From NCBI RefSeq assembly GCF_902686445.1, contig NC_062219.1:149774057-149838056 (forward strand): a DNA stretch of 64,000 nucleotides. Direction: 5' to 3'. Positions 32,491 to 43,802 of this stretch are shown in pieces. The stretch's first letter is position 1. The number at the start of each line of letters is the position of its first letter. The notes under the pieces were generated by a model, which was not told the origin of the DNA, searched no databases, and worked only from the letters and a program-made list of their open reading frames with translations. Source of the stretch: Sciurus carolinensis (taxonomy: Eukaryota > Chordata > Mammalia > Rodentia > Sciuridae). The translations under genes were made by a program, and so were the position numbers.

Positions 32491-33039
32491 CTGCACCCAG
32501 GAGCGAGAGGCCCTCGGTAAACAGAGCTCCCCCACAGCAGCCCGCGCTCTGGACCACTGAGATAGGGCTGCCAGCAGGCCTCCAGGGCCCCGCGTCTCCT
32601 GTCTCCTCCCGTTCATCACCCGGCAGCGAGGCAGAGGGGTGTCTGCACAGCATCACCCTCCTCCTCTCGCTCGGTCCCAGAGACTCGGGGAGTTTGGTGA
32701 TGGCCAGGACCAGGGGAACCCTGTGTGTGGCAGGTGAGTGGATTCTGAGAGCCATGAGTAATCACCACCGTGCTCCATCATCTTGCCAGCTCTGTCATGG
32801 TTGAGCAGGAACAAGTGACCGGGTGTGCACAAGGCAGGCCTGGACCCCTGTCTCTGCACGTCCCCACGGCCCAGTACAAGATTCTTGTCAAATTGCCATT
32901 CTTCCTTCTTATTTCCCATATAGGTAGAGGGGAAAAATTATCTTTCTTGCCAAATTATACTATTATAAAGAAAATAAAAACAGTTATAGCTACAACTGGG
33001 AGTCTCTGAAAGCCTTTTGGGGTGACATGTGCAGCGAAT
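32491..33039. other. Unique DNA, no feature seen
   Basis: No repeat or gene is recognised. Confidence 0.4.
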
Positions 33040-33235
33040 GTCTATCATGGCATTGTCCCCAAGAATGAAAAATGAGAAATAATCTAAATATCCATTAACA
33101 GGTCTGGGTGTTTAAATTTTGACATCTATAGACTATGGAATACTAAGAAAATATGTTAAATGATTTTATGGAGAGCTACATTTGTTAATCCAGAAAGCTG
33201 TCTATGATGTGTGTTTATGTGGTCAAACAAAAAAA
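33040..33235 (+). mobile_element. Old L1 3'-end fragment
   Basis: 'TAATCTAAATATCCATTAACAG', 'ACTATGGAATACTAAG' and a terminal A-run fit the ORF2/3'UTR junction of an old L1. Confidence 0.5.
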
Positions 33236-33865
33236 AAAAAAAGTAGATGATAGAACAGATGCATGTGTGTTTCCACAAGTACAGCTTTATCCGTCACTGA
33301 ATCTTAGGGCCCAGGACCAGAACTTCATGCCTCCTCTCTCCCTTTCATTTCTCTCCCACATCCAGGACTGGAAGAAAGGAAGTCACCCTCTTACTTCCTA
33401 TCTTCCATTTGCTTACAATTTGCAAGGCTCGTGGTAAACAGGGTCCTGGTGGCTTACACTCCAGGGCCCTTGAGACACTGAAGAGAGAGACTCAAGAGAG
33501 AATCAAGCTCATGAGACAACAGCCTGTTTACTGTTGGCCCTACACTCTGCTTCATATGCCAGAGCTAGGAACTACCTTCCTCTTACTCTTTCCATGCCTT
33601 CTTTTAAAAAATCCCAAGTTTCCCCAAAGCAGTTAAACATGTAAGGTCAAACTAGGCCATGGTCCTGCGTTCAGAAAAGAACGAGAGAAAAGCACAATAG
33701 CGATGATAAAGTATGAGCTTGTTCAAATCACACCTGCAGCTGTGTCCAGAAGAAAGTCCATCGAAAAGACGCCATTTGCTATTTCTAGGTGGTTGCGCTA
33801 GGATGATTTTTACCCTTTTCCATGTTGCGGACCTCAGCTTCTGTGGGATTTAGAGTCTGTACCTT
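33236..33865. other. Unique DNA, no feature seen
   Basis: No repeat or gene is recognised. Confidence 0.4.
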
Positions 33866-33955
33866 CATTAACAGAATGCACTGGTGAACCCCTATGCCCA
33901 GGCATGTTCTGGGTGCTGGAAATACAGCAGCATAGAGGACAGGGCAGTGACTGCA
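33866..33955 (-). mobile_element. L2 LINE 3'-end fragment
   Basis: 'GGCATGTTCTGGGTGCTGG', 'AATACAGCAGCATAGAGGACA' and 'GGGCAGTGACTGCAGG' resemble the reversed L2 3' end. Confidence 0.45.
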
Positions 33956-34041
33956 GGACCAATGTGGCCAACGTGTCAATGGCCACTGTATCAAAGGCAT
34001 TGCTCCTTGTGTCTTGTTGAGCACAGGGTGGAGACAGGGTG

Positions 34042-34342
34042 TACTGGCATCAGATCTGCCATTTTGCTGCCGCCATTATTCTGCCTCCCCCACACCCCTT
34101 TACAACCCAGACTGTTAGCCCCAAACTTCGCCAACCATTGGTCCAGTTACTATTAGCCCCGAAATTGCACTTCTTAAGGATAGCTCCACCACCATTCTTT
34201 CTCTCTCTCTCCTTCTCACTCTCTTGCTCTCTGGCTCGCTCTCACTCTCTCTCTCTCTGTCTCTCTGTCTCTCTCTCTCTCTCCCTCTCTCTCTCCCTCT
34301 CTCTCTCTCCCTCTCTCCCTCTCTCTCTCTCTCTCCCTCTCT

Positions 34343-34383
<41 letters not shown>

Positions 34384-34619
34384 GTCTCTCTCTCTCTCTC
34401 CCTCTCTCTCCCTCTCTCTCCCTCTATCTCTCTCTCCCTCTCTCCCTCTCTCTCTCCCTCTCTCTCTCTCTCTTTCTCTCTCTGTCTCTCTGTCTCTCCC
34501 CCCCCCCCCTCTCTCTATCTCTCTTTCTCTCTCACCCTGTGGGCAGACACTCTGCCTGTCCACTTAATACAATCTCTTGTGTGAGTTCCCGTATCCTGAG
34601 CAGTCTCCGGGTGCTTTCA
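34042..34619 (+). mobile_element. Possible solo LTR containing a (CT)n tract
   Basis: The segment after the CT tract ('GGGCAGACACTCTGCCTGTCC', 'TTAATACAATCTCTTGTGTG', 'GTGCTTTCA') looks like the poly(A)/U5 part of a retroviral LTR. GGGTG occurs immediately before (34037-34041) and after (34620-34624), consistent with a 5-bp duplication. The expected 5' TG is TA here and the signal is weak. No internal viral gene is present. Confidence 0.3.
34197..34534. repeat. 338-bp (CT)n polypyrimidine tract
   Basis: CT dinucleotides with CCCT, TTCT and GTCT variants and a C10 run at 34498-34509. Open frames of Ser-Leu repeats on both strands are artefacts. The tract could form triplex DNA. Confidence 0.95.
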
Positions 34620-34719
34620 GGGTGTGGTGTGAGGGTGGAGGTTGAGACCAGTTATGAGGCTAGAGCACTATTCCAGGAACACTGTGAGAGTTCCTCCAGT
34701 TTAAACTGCTGGCCCCATG

Positions 34720-34775
34720 TATTAGTTTCCTATAGCTGCTGTAATAAATCATCACAAACTTAATGGCCTAAAACA
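34720..34775 (-). mobile_element. MaLR-type LTR scrap
   Basis: 'ATGTATTAGTTTCCTATAGC', 'TGCTGTAATAAATCATCACAAA' and 'GGCCTAAAACAACACAAG' are the reversed 3' end of a MaLR LTR. It stops where L1 sequence begins. Confidence 0.6.
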
Positions 34776-35218
34776 ACACAAGATTATAAGGCCTTCCATC
34801 AAAGAAAAGCCTGGGACCTAATGCTTTCACTGCTGAATACAACAAAACATTTAAAGAGCAAATACAAATTCATCTCAAATTTTACAAAAAAAATGAAGAA
34901 GAGGAAATTCTTTCAAACTCATTTACTGAGACCAGAATTGCCCTCACACCAAAGCCAGACAAGAACACTAAAAGAAAGGAAAATCATAGGCCAATATCCC
35001 TGATGAACATAGATGCAAAAACCTTCAAGAAACTACTATCAAATCAAACTCAATAGCACAATGAGAGGATCATTCAGTACAATCAAGGTAGATTTATCCC
35101 AGGGATGCAAGTATGGTTTGACTCTGGAAATTTATAAATGTGATACACCACATTAACAGAATGAACGGGAAGAAAATGAGCATCTCAACTGATGCAAAAA
35201 AAAAAAAAAAAGTGGATT

Positions 35219-35318
35219 GGGCTGGGGAGATAGCTCAGTTGGTAGAGTGCTTGCATTGCAAGCACAAGTCCCTGGGTTCGATCCCCAGCACCACAAAAAA
35301 AAAAAAAAAAAAAAAAAA
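35219..35318 (+). mobile_element. ID SINE, young-looking, with target-site duplication
   Basis: A near-consensus tRNA-Ala-derived ID: 'GGCTGGGGAGATAGCTCAG' (box A region), 'GCTTGCATTGCAAGC', 'GGGTTCGATCCCCAGCACC' (box B), then A24. The flanking duplication is an A-run plus GTGGATT (35212-35218 and 35319-35325). The acceptor stem of a tRNA cannot form at the 3' end, so this is a SINE, not a tRNA gene. Confidence 0.93.
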
Positions 35319-36707
35319 GTGGATTTAACAAAATTCAACATCCTTTTGTAATAAAAACTTGAAAAAAAATTAGGAGTAGAAGGAATAGATCTCAGCACAA
35401 TAAAGACCATATATGACAACTCCACAGCTAACATCGTGCTCAATAGTGAAAAGCTAAGTCTTTCCTCTGAGATCAGGAGTAAGACAAGGAAGCCCATTCT
35501 CACCTCTTCTATTCAACATAGAACTAGAAGTCCTACCAGAGCAATTAAACAAGAGAAAGAAAGAAAAGGCATCCAACTGGAAAAAAAGACATTCAATTGT
35601 TCCTAATAGCAGATGACATGATTTTAAATACTAAGGACTCCATCAAAAAGCTGTTAGAACTAACAAACCAAATAAGTAAACTTGTAAAAATAAAATAAAA
35701 TTAATTAACATACAAAAATTAGCATTTCTATACAACTAACAATGATTTCTTAAAAATGAGGTTGAGAAAACCACCTCACTTTACAATACTCACCAGAAAA
35801 AAAGAAAAGAAAGGAAAATGTTTAGGAATAAATTTAACCAAGGATCTACAAGGCAAATATGCTGGAAACTCTAAAGCACTGGTGAAAGAAACAGAAGAAG
35901 ATACAAATAAATGGAAAATATACCATGTTCATGAAATAGAAGAATTAGCGTTGTTAAAATGCCCATAAAACCCAAAGTGATCTACAGATTTAATGCAATT
36001 CTTGTGACAATTTCAATGACATTTTTCATAGAAATAGAAGCAATTCTAAAATTCATACAAAACCTTGAAAAATACCAAAGAGACAAGGCAATCCTGAGCC
36101 AAAAGAACAGGGCTGTTGGCATCACGCTACCTGACTCGAAATATACTACACAGTAATCAAAGAAGCATGCTACTATCCTAAGACAGACACATGGTCCAAT
36201 GGACAGAATAGAGAGCCCAGAAATAAATCCATATGCTTTTTGCCAATTCATTTTCCACAAAAATGTCAAGGACACACAATGGGAGAAAGAGTCTCTGCAT
36301 AAATGTTATTGAGACAACTAGATATTCACATGCAGAGGAATGAAATTAGACCTTTATCTGATACCATATAAAAAATCAATTCAAAATAGATTAAGGACTT
36401 AAACATAGACCTGAAGTATAAAACTACTAGAAAAATTCATGATATTGGTTCAAGCAATGGTTTTTTTGTATATGGACCCAAAAGCACTGTAAGCAAAAGT
36501 AAATACAGTCAAACAGAATTTCATCAAATTAAAAGCCTTCTGCACAGCCAAAGGAAAACAGCCAACAGAGTAAGAGGCAACCTAAGAAATGGGAAAAAAA
36601 TTGCAAACCATACATTTGATAAGAGGGTAATATCCAAAATATATAAGGAACTCAAACAACTTAATAGCAAAAAAAGCAAATGACCCGATTTAAAAAATGG
36701 TCAAAGG

Positions 36708-36903
36708 AAGTCAGGTGCAGTGGTGTGCTGCTATGATTCCAGCTGCTCAGAATGTAGAAGGATCACAAGTTCAAGGCCAGCTTAGGCAACTTAGCGAGCA
36801 CCTATCTTAAGGAATAAGATAAAAAATATTTTACTTAAAATAAAATAAAAAGGGCTAAGGATGCAGCTCAATGGTAGAGCACCTGCCTAGCATGCACAAG
36901 GAC
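36708..36903 (+). mobile_element. B1-dID SINE with 3' end lost into a GGGGA repeat
   Basis: B1 half from 'GTCAGGTGCAGTGGTGTGC', an expanded A/T-rich linker, and an ID half up to 'GCCTAGCATGCACAAGGACC'. The expected box-B end 'GGGTTCAATCCCCAG' is missing, replaced by polypurine repeat. Confidence 0.85.
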
Positions 36904-36995
36904 CAGGGGAAGGAAAGGGAAGGGAAGAGAAGGGAAGGGAAGGGAGGGGAGGGGAGGGGAAGGGAGGGGAGGGGAGGGGAGGGGAGGGGAGGGAA
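36904..36995. repeat. (GGGGA)n/(GGGAA)n polypurine minisatellite
   Basis: About 92 bp of GGGGA and GGGAA pentamers. The many G4 runs could form a G-quadruplex or triplex. Confidence 0.95.
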
Positions 36996-37683
36996 GTATA
37001 TTTCTCAAAAGAAAACATACAAATGGCCAAAAGGTATATGACAAAGTGTTTGACATTGTTAATCATCAGAGAAATGCAAATTAAAATTACAATGAGATTT
37101 CACCTCACCCCCACCAGAATGGCTGCTACCAAAAAGAAGAAAGATAACACATCCTGGTGAGGTGTGGAGAAAAGGGAGATCTTAGACACCTGGTGAGAAA
37201 GGAAGGTAGGGTCGCCATCAGGAAAGCATGGAGGTTTCTCAGAACTTGAGAAGGAGCACCTCATGTCATCTCACCCTCTCATTACTGAGCTCATCTAAAG
37301 AAAACGGAATAGGTATGTCCAAGAGACACCTGTGTGCCCACGTGCACTGCAACACCTGGCTCTCCAAGAGCCAGGACAGAGAAGCAACCTAAGTGTCCGT
37401 CACTGGATGAACTGATAAGGACAGTGTGAGACGCACCCACACACGTGCATCACACACACACACAGAGGCAGGGATACTAAGAGAAGGAAATCCTGTCATT
37501 TGGGACATCAATGAACCAGGAAGATGTTATGTGCAGTGAAATAAGACAGGTAAATAAATATTGCCTGTTCTCACTTCTATGGAGTGCAAGAAAGCCAAAT
37601 TCATTGAAGTAGAGGGTAGAAACGCGGCTAGGGACGGGGGACACAATGGGCTACCCAGGTAACCTAGAACAATGTTTTTTTTT

Positions 37684-37838
37684 ATAAAATGGGTGATTGA
37701 ACTACCACTGAACTACACCCCAGCCCTTTTTATTTTATTTTGAGTCAGGGTCTTGCTGAGGCTGACCTCGAACTTGCAATCCCCCTGCCTCAACCTCCTG
37801 GTTAGGTGGGATTACATGCGTGTGCTACCACACCCAAC
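37684..37838 (-). mobile_element. B1-dID SINE, internally shortened
   Basis: A T-run lies at 37674-37682. The decayed ID half ('GAACTACCACTGAACTACACC', 'CCAGCCC') is followed by a shortened B1 half ('GAGTCAGGGTCTTGCTGAGG', 'CCCCCTGCCTCAACCTCC') ending 'GCTACCACACCCAAC'. It lacks the usual repeated 'AGCAACTTAG' segment. Confidence 0.8.
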
Positions 37839-37869
37839 AATAATTTCCTGGTTTTTAAAATCAACTGAC

Positions 37870-37990
37870 TAGCAACCATAATTGCATCTGCAACCTCTGT
37901 CCCCCTTTGTCATATAACATATTCTTACCTTCTGGGGATTAGGAAGTGGAAATCCTCTGGATCGCCATCATTTACCTACGTCCTTCAGAT
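37870..37990 (-). mobile_element. MaLR-like LTR 5' fragment
   Basis: 'TTGCATCTGCAACCTCTGTCC', 'TTTGTCATATAACATATTC' and 'TTCTGGGGATTAGGAAGTGG' are the reverse of the usual 5' portion of a MaLR LTR. Confidence 0.45.
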
Positions 37991-38142
37991 GGATCAATCA
38001 CATACAAAAACTATATCTCCCATCAGATTTTAGAATTGACACTGAAAGCCATTAGTCAGGCAGGTTGCTGATTTGAACTTACAGAAGGTGGGAATTACAT
38101 GAGATAACATAGGCCGAGTTCTTAGTAGAGCTATAGTCACTG

Positions 38143-38684
38143 TAATTGTTAATTTCGATGGTGGACTTGATTAGATTAAGAGATTCTGATGATTCAGAGG
38201 CTCCTGGGTGTGTCAATGAGGGCATGTCTAGGAATGATTGGTATGTGGGATAGTGAACTGAAGTGGAGACCCTCCAATAGGATGGTCACTTGGGACAGCA
38301 CTGCCCAAGAGGATGGTGACTTGGATGGAATAAAAGTTGGAAGAACAAGGAAGCAGATGCGGATGCAAGCTCGGCTCCTCTTGAACAGGTTCTTGACTTC
38401 AATCTTCTGAATGTATCGAACTCTCGCTTCTTCACTCTTCCCAAGAGGACGGTTCCAGTGATTCTCCAAGTAGTTTCCTGAAGCCTTCATCTCAGACTAG
38501 GGTAGCACTGCTGATCCTTCCACCTCTTGGACTGCGCAGCTACTGGTTCTTCCAGCTCTCTACCTTCACATGGCCATTGTGGACTATCCAGCTTCTGGTC
38601 ATGAAAACCAATCTAATAAATCCCCTCTTTATGATCATACTTCCTACCGATTCTGTTCCTCTAGAGAACCCTGACTCATACAGT
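38143..38684 (+). mobile_element. ERVL-type (MLT2-like) LTR
   Basis: 'GGTGGACTTGATTAGATTAAG', 'GGGTGTGTCAATGAGGGCATG', 'AATAAATCCCCTCTTTATG' (poly(A) signal region) and the end 'GATTCTGTTCCTCTAGAGAACC...GACTCATACAG' match the ERVL LTR pattern. It is about 540 bp, roughly complete and diverged. No internal viral region is present. Confidence 0.6.
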
Positions 38685-38794
38685 CACATAGTAAAGGCTC
38701 AGTAAAAGTTCGTTGCTATTCATATCATTCATCATCCACAGAGATGGGCTTAACTACAGGTGCTCAAGTCTCCCATTACCTACAATTCAGTGCA

Positions 38795-39015
38795 TTTACT
38801 GGTAACATTTATTGAGTACCTGCCATATGTCTGGTGTTTTATATGCACTTTCGTTTCATCTTTAACAGATCCCTTTGAGATAATTACTATTATTATCCCA
38901 TAATAAAAATGAGGAAAGGGAGACATAGAAAACGAAGTCACATGTTCAAGGGCACACAGCCCAGAGGCGGCAGAGGCAGGCTGTGATTCCAGTCTCCTAA
39001 CTTCAACTCCAGGCT
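38795..39015 (-). mobile_element. MIR SINE
   Basis: Near full-length reversed MIR: 'AACATTTATTGAGTACCTGCC', 'TTATATGCACTTTCGTTTCATC', 'ATTATTATCCCATAATAAAAATG' and 'AAGGGCACACAGCCCAGAGG'. Confidence 0.8.
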
Positions 39016-40514
39016 GCAGCAGTGTGTGGAGCAGCACCGGGCTGTGGGAGAACCCGGAAGACGGAAGACGGGAGGGCGCTTTCCAGCAGCTACGCAAGAA
39101 CAACACATCCCTTGTGGTTGAAAAGTGTTCTCGTAACACTGGCACGTGCCCGTCGATGCATCTGGACAGTACTGAAAAGCGGGGTTTATTTTCATCACTT
39201 TCAAACTCATTAAATAAAACAAAGGACTCGGAGAGCTTGGGTATGAATGAATTCTGGGGTTAGGCTCATGCAGCCTGAGAGCCAAGAGGACTCGGTCTCC
39301 CTGGGAACCCAGACAACCAAAATCTCAGGAAAGAATGACAAGGGAAAAGTGACAGCCTAAACATGTGAGGCTCGTGTTCCCAAGTAGGCTTGGCCTAGTC
39401 TTGGTTTTCCCCCAACATTTTATAATATTTTTCTCAAGTTTTTTCCAATAAAGTATTTTGTCAAGAAAAAGAAATGTGCGTGTTCTGTCTTTCAGAAAGT
39501 GAATTGGTTCCCTAGAGGCAGACTACACACCTTGATTGAGGGGACGCTCTGCCAGACACCGTGGGCAGGAAAGAGCTCACCACGTAGTGACCAAGTCCCT
39601 TCCGGAGTCTCGCCCGAGTCCTCTGCCCTTCAGGACGGCACATGGAGGAGCAATATGTGCGCAGGCTGCTCCTCACCAAGAGCACTGCTCTTCAGGACAC
39701 TGGCCTCCCTGTCCCCACTGCCAGCCCACTGGCCTTAGGATCTCTGTGATGCCATTGTCACAGCTGCGGAGGGACTCGCTGACCACCTGGCTCGCAGTGG
39801 AGACCATGCTGAGTCTCCCAAGGTCATGAACAACACAAGCCTGGGCCTCAAGAAACGCACTCTCTAATAGGAGGTCCCCAGCCCCTTACAGTGACGTCGC
39901 TTCAGTCTCAGCCTCCACGTCCTCCTCTGCACAAGGAAGCCAGCAGGGATGCCTGTCTTCCTCCAACTATAAATGTTGGGTTTCCAGAGACGCTGATGCT
40001 CGACCACTGCTTATTTCACAGTGTTGAGAGCTTAACAGTGGGAACCAAGAGGAGCTTCCAATTTCCCGCGTCCAGAACCATGTGATGAGAAAGACCTATG
40101 CTGAGCTCCCAAGGAGCCGCACGGGAAGCTGAGCTGGGCTTTGCACTGTCCAAGAGCAAGTGTCAGCAAGGGAGACGTCTCTCCAGGGCTCTCTGGTCAG
40201 GTCTAAGACCCACCCAGTCTGTCACCGGCCGCCTACCCAGCCACAGTGATGCTGGCCCCTCTGCCACTGCATGGTTCTTGGCCAGCCTCTGCTGCACAGC
40301 CTCCTTTGCCAGCCCTGGGAGTGGCCGTTACCCTGGTCTGTGTCCAGTACTGCAGTCTCCTTGCAGTGAGTCCATACTAGGTCCCTTTGTTGTTGTGTCC
40401 CCTTCACAGTGCTTTGCAGGTGAGGGGAGGGAAATCAACCAGACCCAGCCCAGTGTCCACATCTTGAAGGTCCAGTCCTCGCCCTCCTCTGCAGCCACAC
40501 TTGCTGGGCTTCCA
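39016..40514. other. Unique DNA, no feature seen
   Basis: No repeat or gene is recognised. The 163-codon plus frame (40098-40589) overlaps other frames and enters the Tigger relic. Confidence 0.4.
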
Positions 40515-40805
40515 GGTACCCGTGGTCAACCACCTCTGAAAATGTTGATCTTTTTCTCGATTATTTCCAAAGAGGCCACGTTCACATAACTTTATATTAG
40601 ATTGGACTGTTATAATTGCTACTTACTTTTTAGTTATTGTTGATCTCTGACAGTTACTAATTAGTAAGTTAAACTTTATCATGGTTATACATGTGCAGGA
40701 AAAATACAAAGTATAAATAATGCTCTGTAACATCCGTGTTTTCAGGCAACCACTGAGGGTTGTGAATTGTAACCCCCACAAATAAGGGGAGAATGATGTC
40801 CTTGG
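40515..40805 (+). mobile_element. Tigger1-like MITE
   Basis: 'GTACCCGTGGTCAACCACC...CTGAAAATGTTGATC' at the left, and 'TTAAACTTTATCATGGTTATAC', 'CAAAGTATAAATAATGCTCTG' and 'TTTTCAGGCAACCACTGAGGG' through 'CCCCACAAATAAGGGG' at the right. These match the ends of a Tigger1-derived, internally deleted element. Confidence 0.65.
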
Positions 40806-41542
40806 ACCCCGATCTTTGATGGCAGATGCTTAGAACATAAAACCAGAACAAGTCCTGCCTTCCCATCCCACAACTTCCCTCTTGAGGCCTGGCGAGCATT
40901 CCGCATGATCTAAGTGCGCACAAGCCTCGGAGTCTTGCCCACATTCTGACTTGATCCAGAGACACCGCCGAGGACCACTGTGGGCTAGGGAGCCTGAGAC
41001 GTCACGCTGATTCGGGGGCAGGAATCAGGCCAGCTCGTAGACCCCCGGTCTCTCTCGATCACAACACCATTACACCTTTTTATTCTCCTCTTCATTCTCC
41101 CATCCTTTCTTCTTAACTCCTCTTTTGACCCAAATGAACCATTCTAAGGTGAAGATCTTAGAAACAGAATTTTCAGTCAGAAAGAACTCAACTGTGAAAC
41201 GCGTCTTGGCCTGTCTCCTTTTTGCAATAGTAACTAGATCTTTGGTGGCCTTTATAATTTGTCCGCTGGGTATAATCTGTTCACATTTTGTAATTTGGAA
41301 TTCGTATTGTACTAGAAAATTATGTTTCCTCTACCTTTTCAAATGCGTCATATGCATTTGGGATCCTATGGTGACTATTTTACCACGTGCCTACCTGCCA
41401 TTCCTGATGCTGTGTGTTTGCTCACCTTTCTAGCCCACCTTCAAATAGGTTGGGCTTCCATGGCCTCCTTCTTGGTTCCTCATCCCTGACCTCTTCCTTG
41501 AGCCCTGGAACTGCAAATCCACTATCCACTCCAATCAGCCAC
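40806..41542. other. Unique DNA flanking the full-length L1
   Basis: No feature is seen. This sequence joins that at 48150 once the L1 is removed. Confidence 0.45.
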
Positions 41543-41553
41543 TTGAGCATTTT
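41543..41553. repeat. L1 target-site duplication, 3' side
   Basis: TTGAGCATTTT, identical to 48139-48149. It bounds the L1 insertion at its poly(A) side (poly(T) on this strand). Confidence 0.9.
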
Positions 41554-41689
41554 TTTTCTTTTCTTTTTTTATTGTAAACAAGTGGGATACATGTTGTTTC
41601 TGTTTGTACATGGAGTAACAGCATAACATTTGCATAATCATACATTACATAGGGTAATGATGTTTGATTCATTCTGTTATTTTTTCCTT

Positions 41690-41775
41690 CCCCCCCCACC
41701 CCTCCCACCCCTCTTACCCCTCTTATCCCTCTATACAGTCCCTCCTTCCTCCATTCTTGCCCCCCTCCAACCCCA
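41690..41775 (-). other. L1 3'UTR G-rich polypurine tract
   Basis: On the minus strand this is a series of GGGG/GAGGGG runs ending in a G8 run. That is a standard L1 3'UTR feature able to form a G-quadruplex. Confidence 0.75.
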
Positions 41776-43703
41776 CATTATGTGTCATCATCTGCTTATC
41801 AGTGAGATCATTTGCCTTTTAGATTTTTGAGATTGGCTTATCTCACTTAGCATGATATTCTCCAATTTCATCCATTTGCCTGCAAATGCCATAATTTTAT
41901 TATCCTTTATAGCTGAGTAATATTCCATTGTATATATATACCATAGTTTCTTTATCCATTCATCAACTGAAGGACATCTAGGTTGGTTCCACAGTCTGGC
42001 TATTGTGAATTGAGCAGCTATGAACATTGATGTAGCTGTATCTCTGTAGTATGCTGATTTTAAGTCCTTTGGGTATAGGCCGAGGAGTGGGATAGCTGGG
42101 TCAAATGGTGGTTCCATTCCAAGTTTTTTAAGGAATCTCCACACTGCTTTCCAGAGTGGCTGCACTAATTTGCAGCCCCACCAGCAATGTATGAGTGTAC
42201 CTTTTTCCCCACATCCTCTCCAACACCATTGTTCCTTGTATTCTTGATAATCACCATTCTAATTGGGATGAGATGGAATCTTAGTGTAGTTTTGATTTGC
42301 ATTTCTCTTATTACTAAAGATGGTGAACATTCTTTCATATGTTTCATATGTTGAACATTGTTTCATATGTTTCATATTGTTTGTTGATTGCTTGTAGATC
42401 TTCTTCTGTGAAGCATCTGTTCATATCCTTAGCCCATTTGTTGATTGGGTTATTTGTATTCTTCGTGTAGAGTTTTTTGAGTTCTTTATAAATTCTGGAA
42501 ATTAGTGCTCTATCTGAAGTATTAGTGGCAAAGATTTTCTCCCACTCTGTAGGCTCTCTCTTTGCATTGCTGATAGTTTCCTTTGCTGAGAGAAAGCTAT
42601 TTAGTTTGAATCTATCCCAGTTGTTGATTCTTGCTTTTATTTCTTGTGCTATGGGAGTCCTATTAAGGAAGTCTGATCCTAAGCCAACAAGTTGAAGATT
42701 TGGACCTACTTTTTCTTCTATAAGATGCAAGGTCTCTGGTCTGATTTTGAGGTCCTTGATCCATTGTGAGTTGATTTTTGTGCAGGGTGAGAGATAGAGG
42801 TTTATTTTCATTCTGTTGCATATGGATTTCCAGTTTTCCCAGCACCATTTGTTGAACAGGCTGTCTTTTCTCCATTGCATATTTTTGGCACCTTTGTCTA
42901 GTATGAGAAAATTGTATTTATTTGGGTTTGTGTCCATGTCCTCTATTCTGTACCATTGATCTACCTGTCTATTTTGGTGCCAATACCATGCCGTTTTTGT
43001 TACTATTGCTTTGTAGCATAGTTGAAGTTCTGGTATTGCGATACCCCCGGCTTCATTCTTCCTGCTAAGGATTGTTTCAGCTATTCTGGGTTTCTTATTC
43101 TTCCAGATGAATTTCATGATTGCTTGCTCTATTTCTGTAAGGTACATCATTGGGATTTTAATTGGAATTGCATTGAATCTGTATAGCACTTTTGGTAGTA
43201 TGGCCATTTTGACAATATTAATTCTGCCTATCCAAGAACATGGGAGATCTTTCCATCTTCTAAGGTCTTCCTCAATTTCTTTCTTTAACATTTTGTAGTT
43301 TTCATTGTAGAGATCTTTTACCTCTTTGGTTAGATTGATTCCCAAGTATTTTATTTTTTTGAGGCTATTGCAAATGGAGTTGTTTTCCTCATTTCCCTTT
43401 TAGCTGTTTCATCGCTTGCATATAAAAATGCTTTAGATTTATGCGTGTTGATTTTATAGCCTGCTATTTTGCTGAATTCATTGATGAGGTCTAGAAGTTT
43501 TCTGGAGGAGTTTTTTGGATCCTCTAAATATAGAATCATGTCATCAGCAAACAGTGACAGCTTAAGTTCCTCTTTTCCTATTCGTATCCCTTTAATTTCT
43601 TTAGTCTGCCTAATTGCTCTGGCTAGAGTTTCGAGGACAATGTTGAATAGAAGTGGAGAAAGAGGATATCCCTGTCTTGTTCCCATTTGTAAAGGGAATG
43701 GTT

Positions 43704-43802
43704 TCTTCTTTGAAGGTCTTGTAGAATCCGGCTGAGAATCCGTCTGGTCCTGGGCTTTTCTTGGGTGGTAGGTTTTTAATGGCTTCTTCTATTTAATTGC
43801 TT
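43704..43802 (-). repeat. Ectopic 99-bp copy inside L1 ORF2
   Basis: It matches 44232-44330 at 98 of 99 bases by direct reading (G/A difference at 'AATCCGGCTG' versus 'AATCCAGCTG'). It sits where a different RT segment is expected, between 'AAAGGGAATGGTT' and 'TACAATGTTCAGG'. The copy at 44232 is in the canonical position, encoding the SPGPDGF region. Confidence 0.93.

Larger units (their letters stand above)
34776..37680 (+). mobile_element. Old L1 LINE, 5'-truncated, ORF2 RT to 3' end, interrupted by SINEs
   Basis: The copy starts in the reverse-transcriptase finger region and runs to the end of ORF2/3'UTR. Recognisable stretches include the 'GGAGTAAGACAAGGAAGCCC' RT motif, 'GGAATAAATTTAACCAAGGA', 'CAAAGTGATCTACAGATTTAATGC', 'TCAGAGAAATGCAAATTAAAA' and 'GTGCAGTGAAATAAGACAGG'. 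Frames are broken throughout; the longest piece is about 70 codons (35756-35968). SINEs split it at 35219 and 36708, and another sits at its 3' edge (37684). The divergence makes it far older than the L1 at 41.5 kb. Confidence 0.85.

Noticed and set aside
34039..34763. Ser-Leu and Arg-Glu repeat frames of 115-181 codons on both strands
   Set aside because: Artefact of the (CT)n tract.
35219..35294. tRNA-Ala-like gene with A and B boxes
   Set aside because: The 3' acceptor strand does not pair with GCTGGGG, and an A24 tail and target-site duplications mark it as an ID SINE. The same applies to 48721 and 60647.
42344..43345. A 333-codon minus-strand frame with reverse-transcriptase-associated sequence, as a possible host gene
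   Set aside because: It is one piece of the broken L1 ORF2, flanked by other pieces in shifted frames within a bounded L1 insertion.
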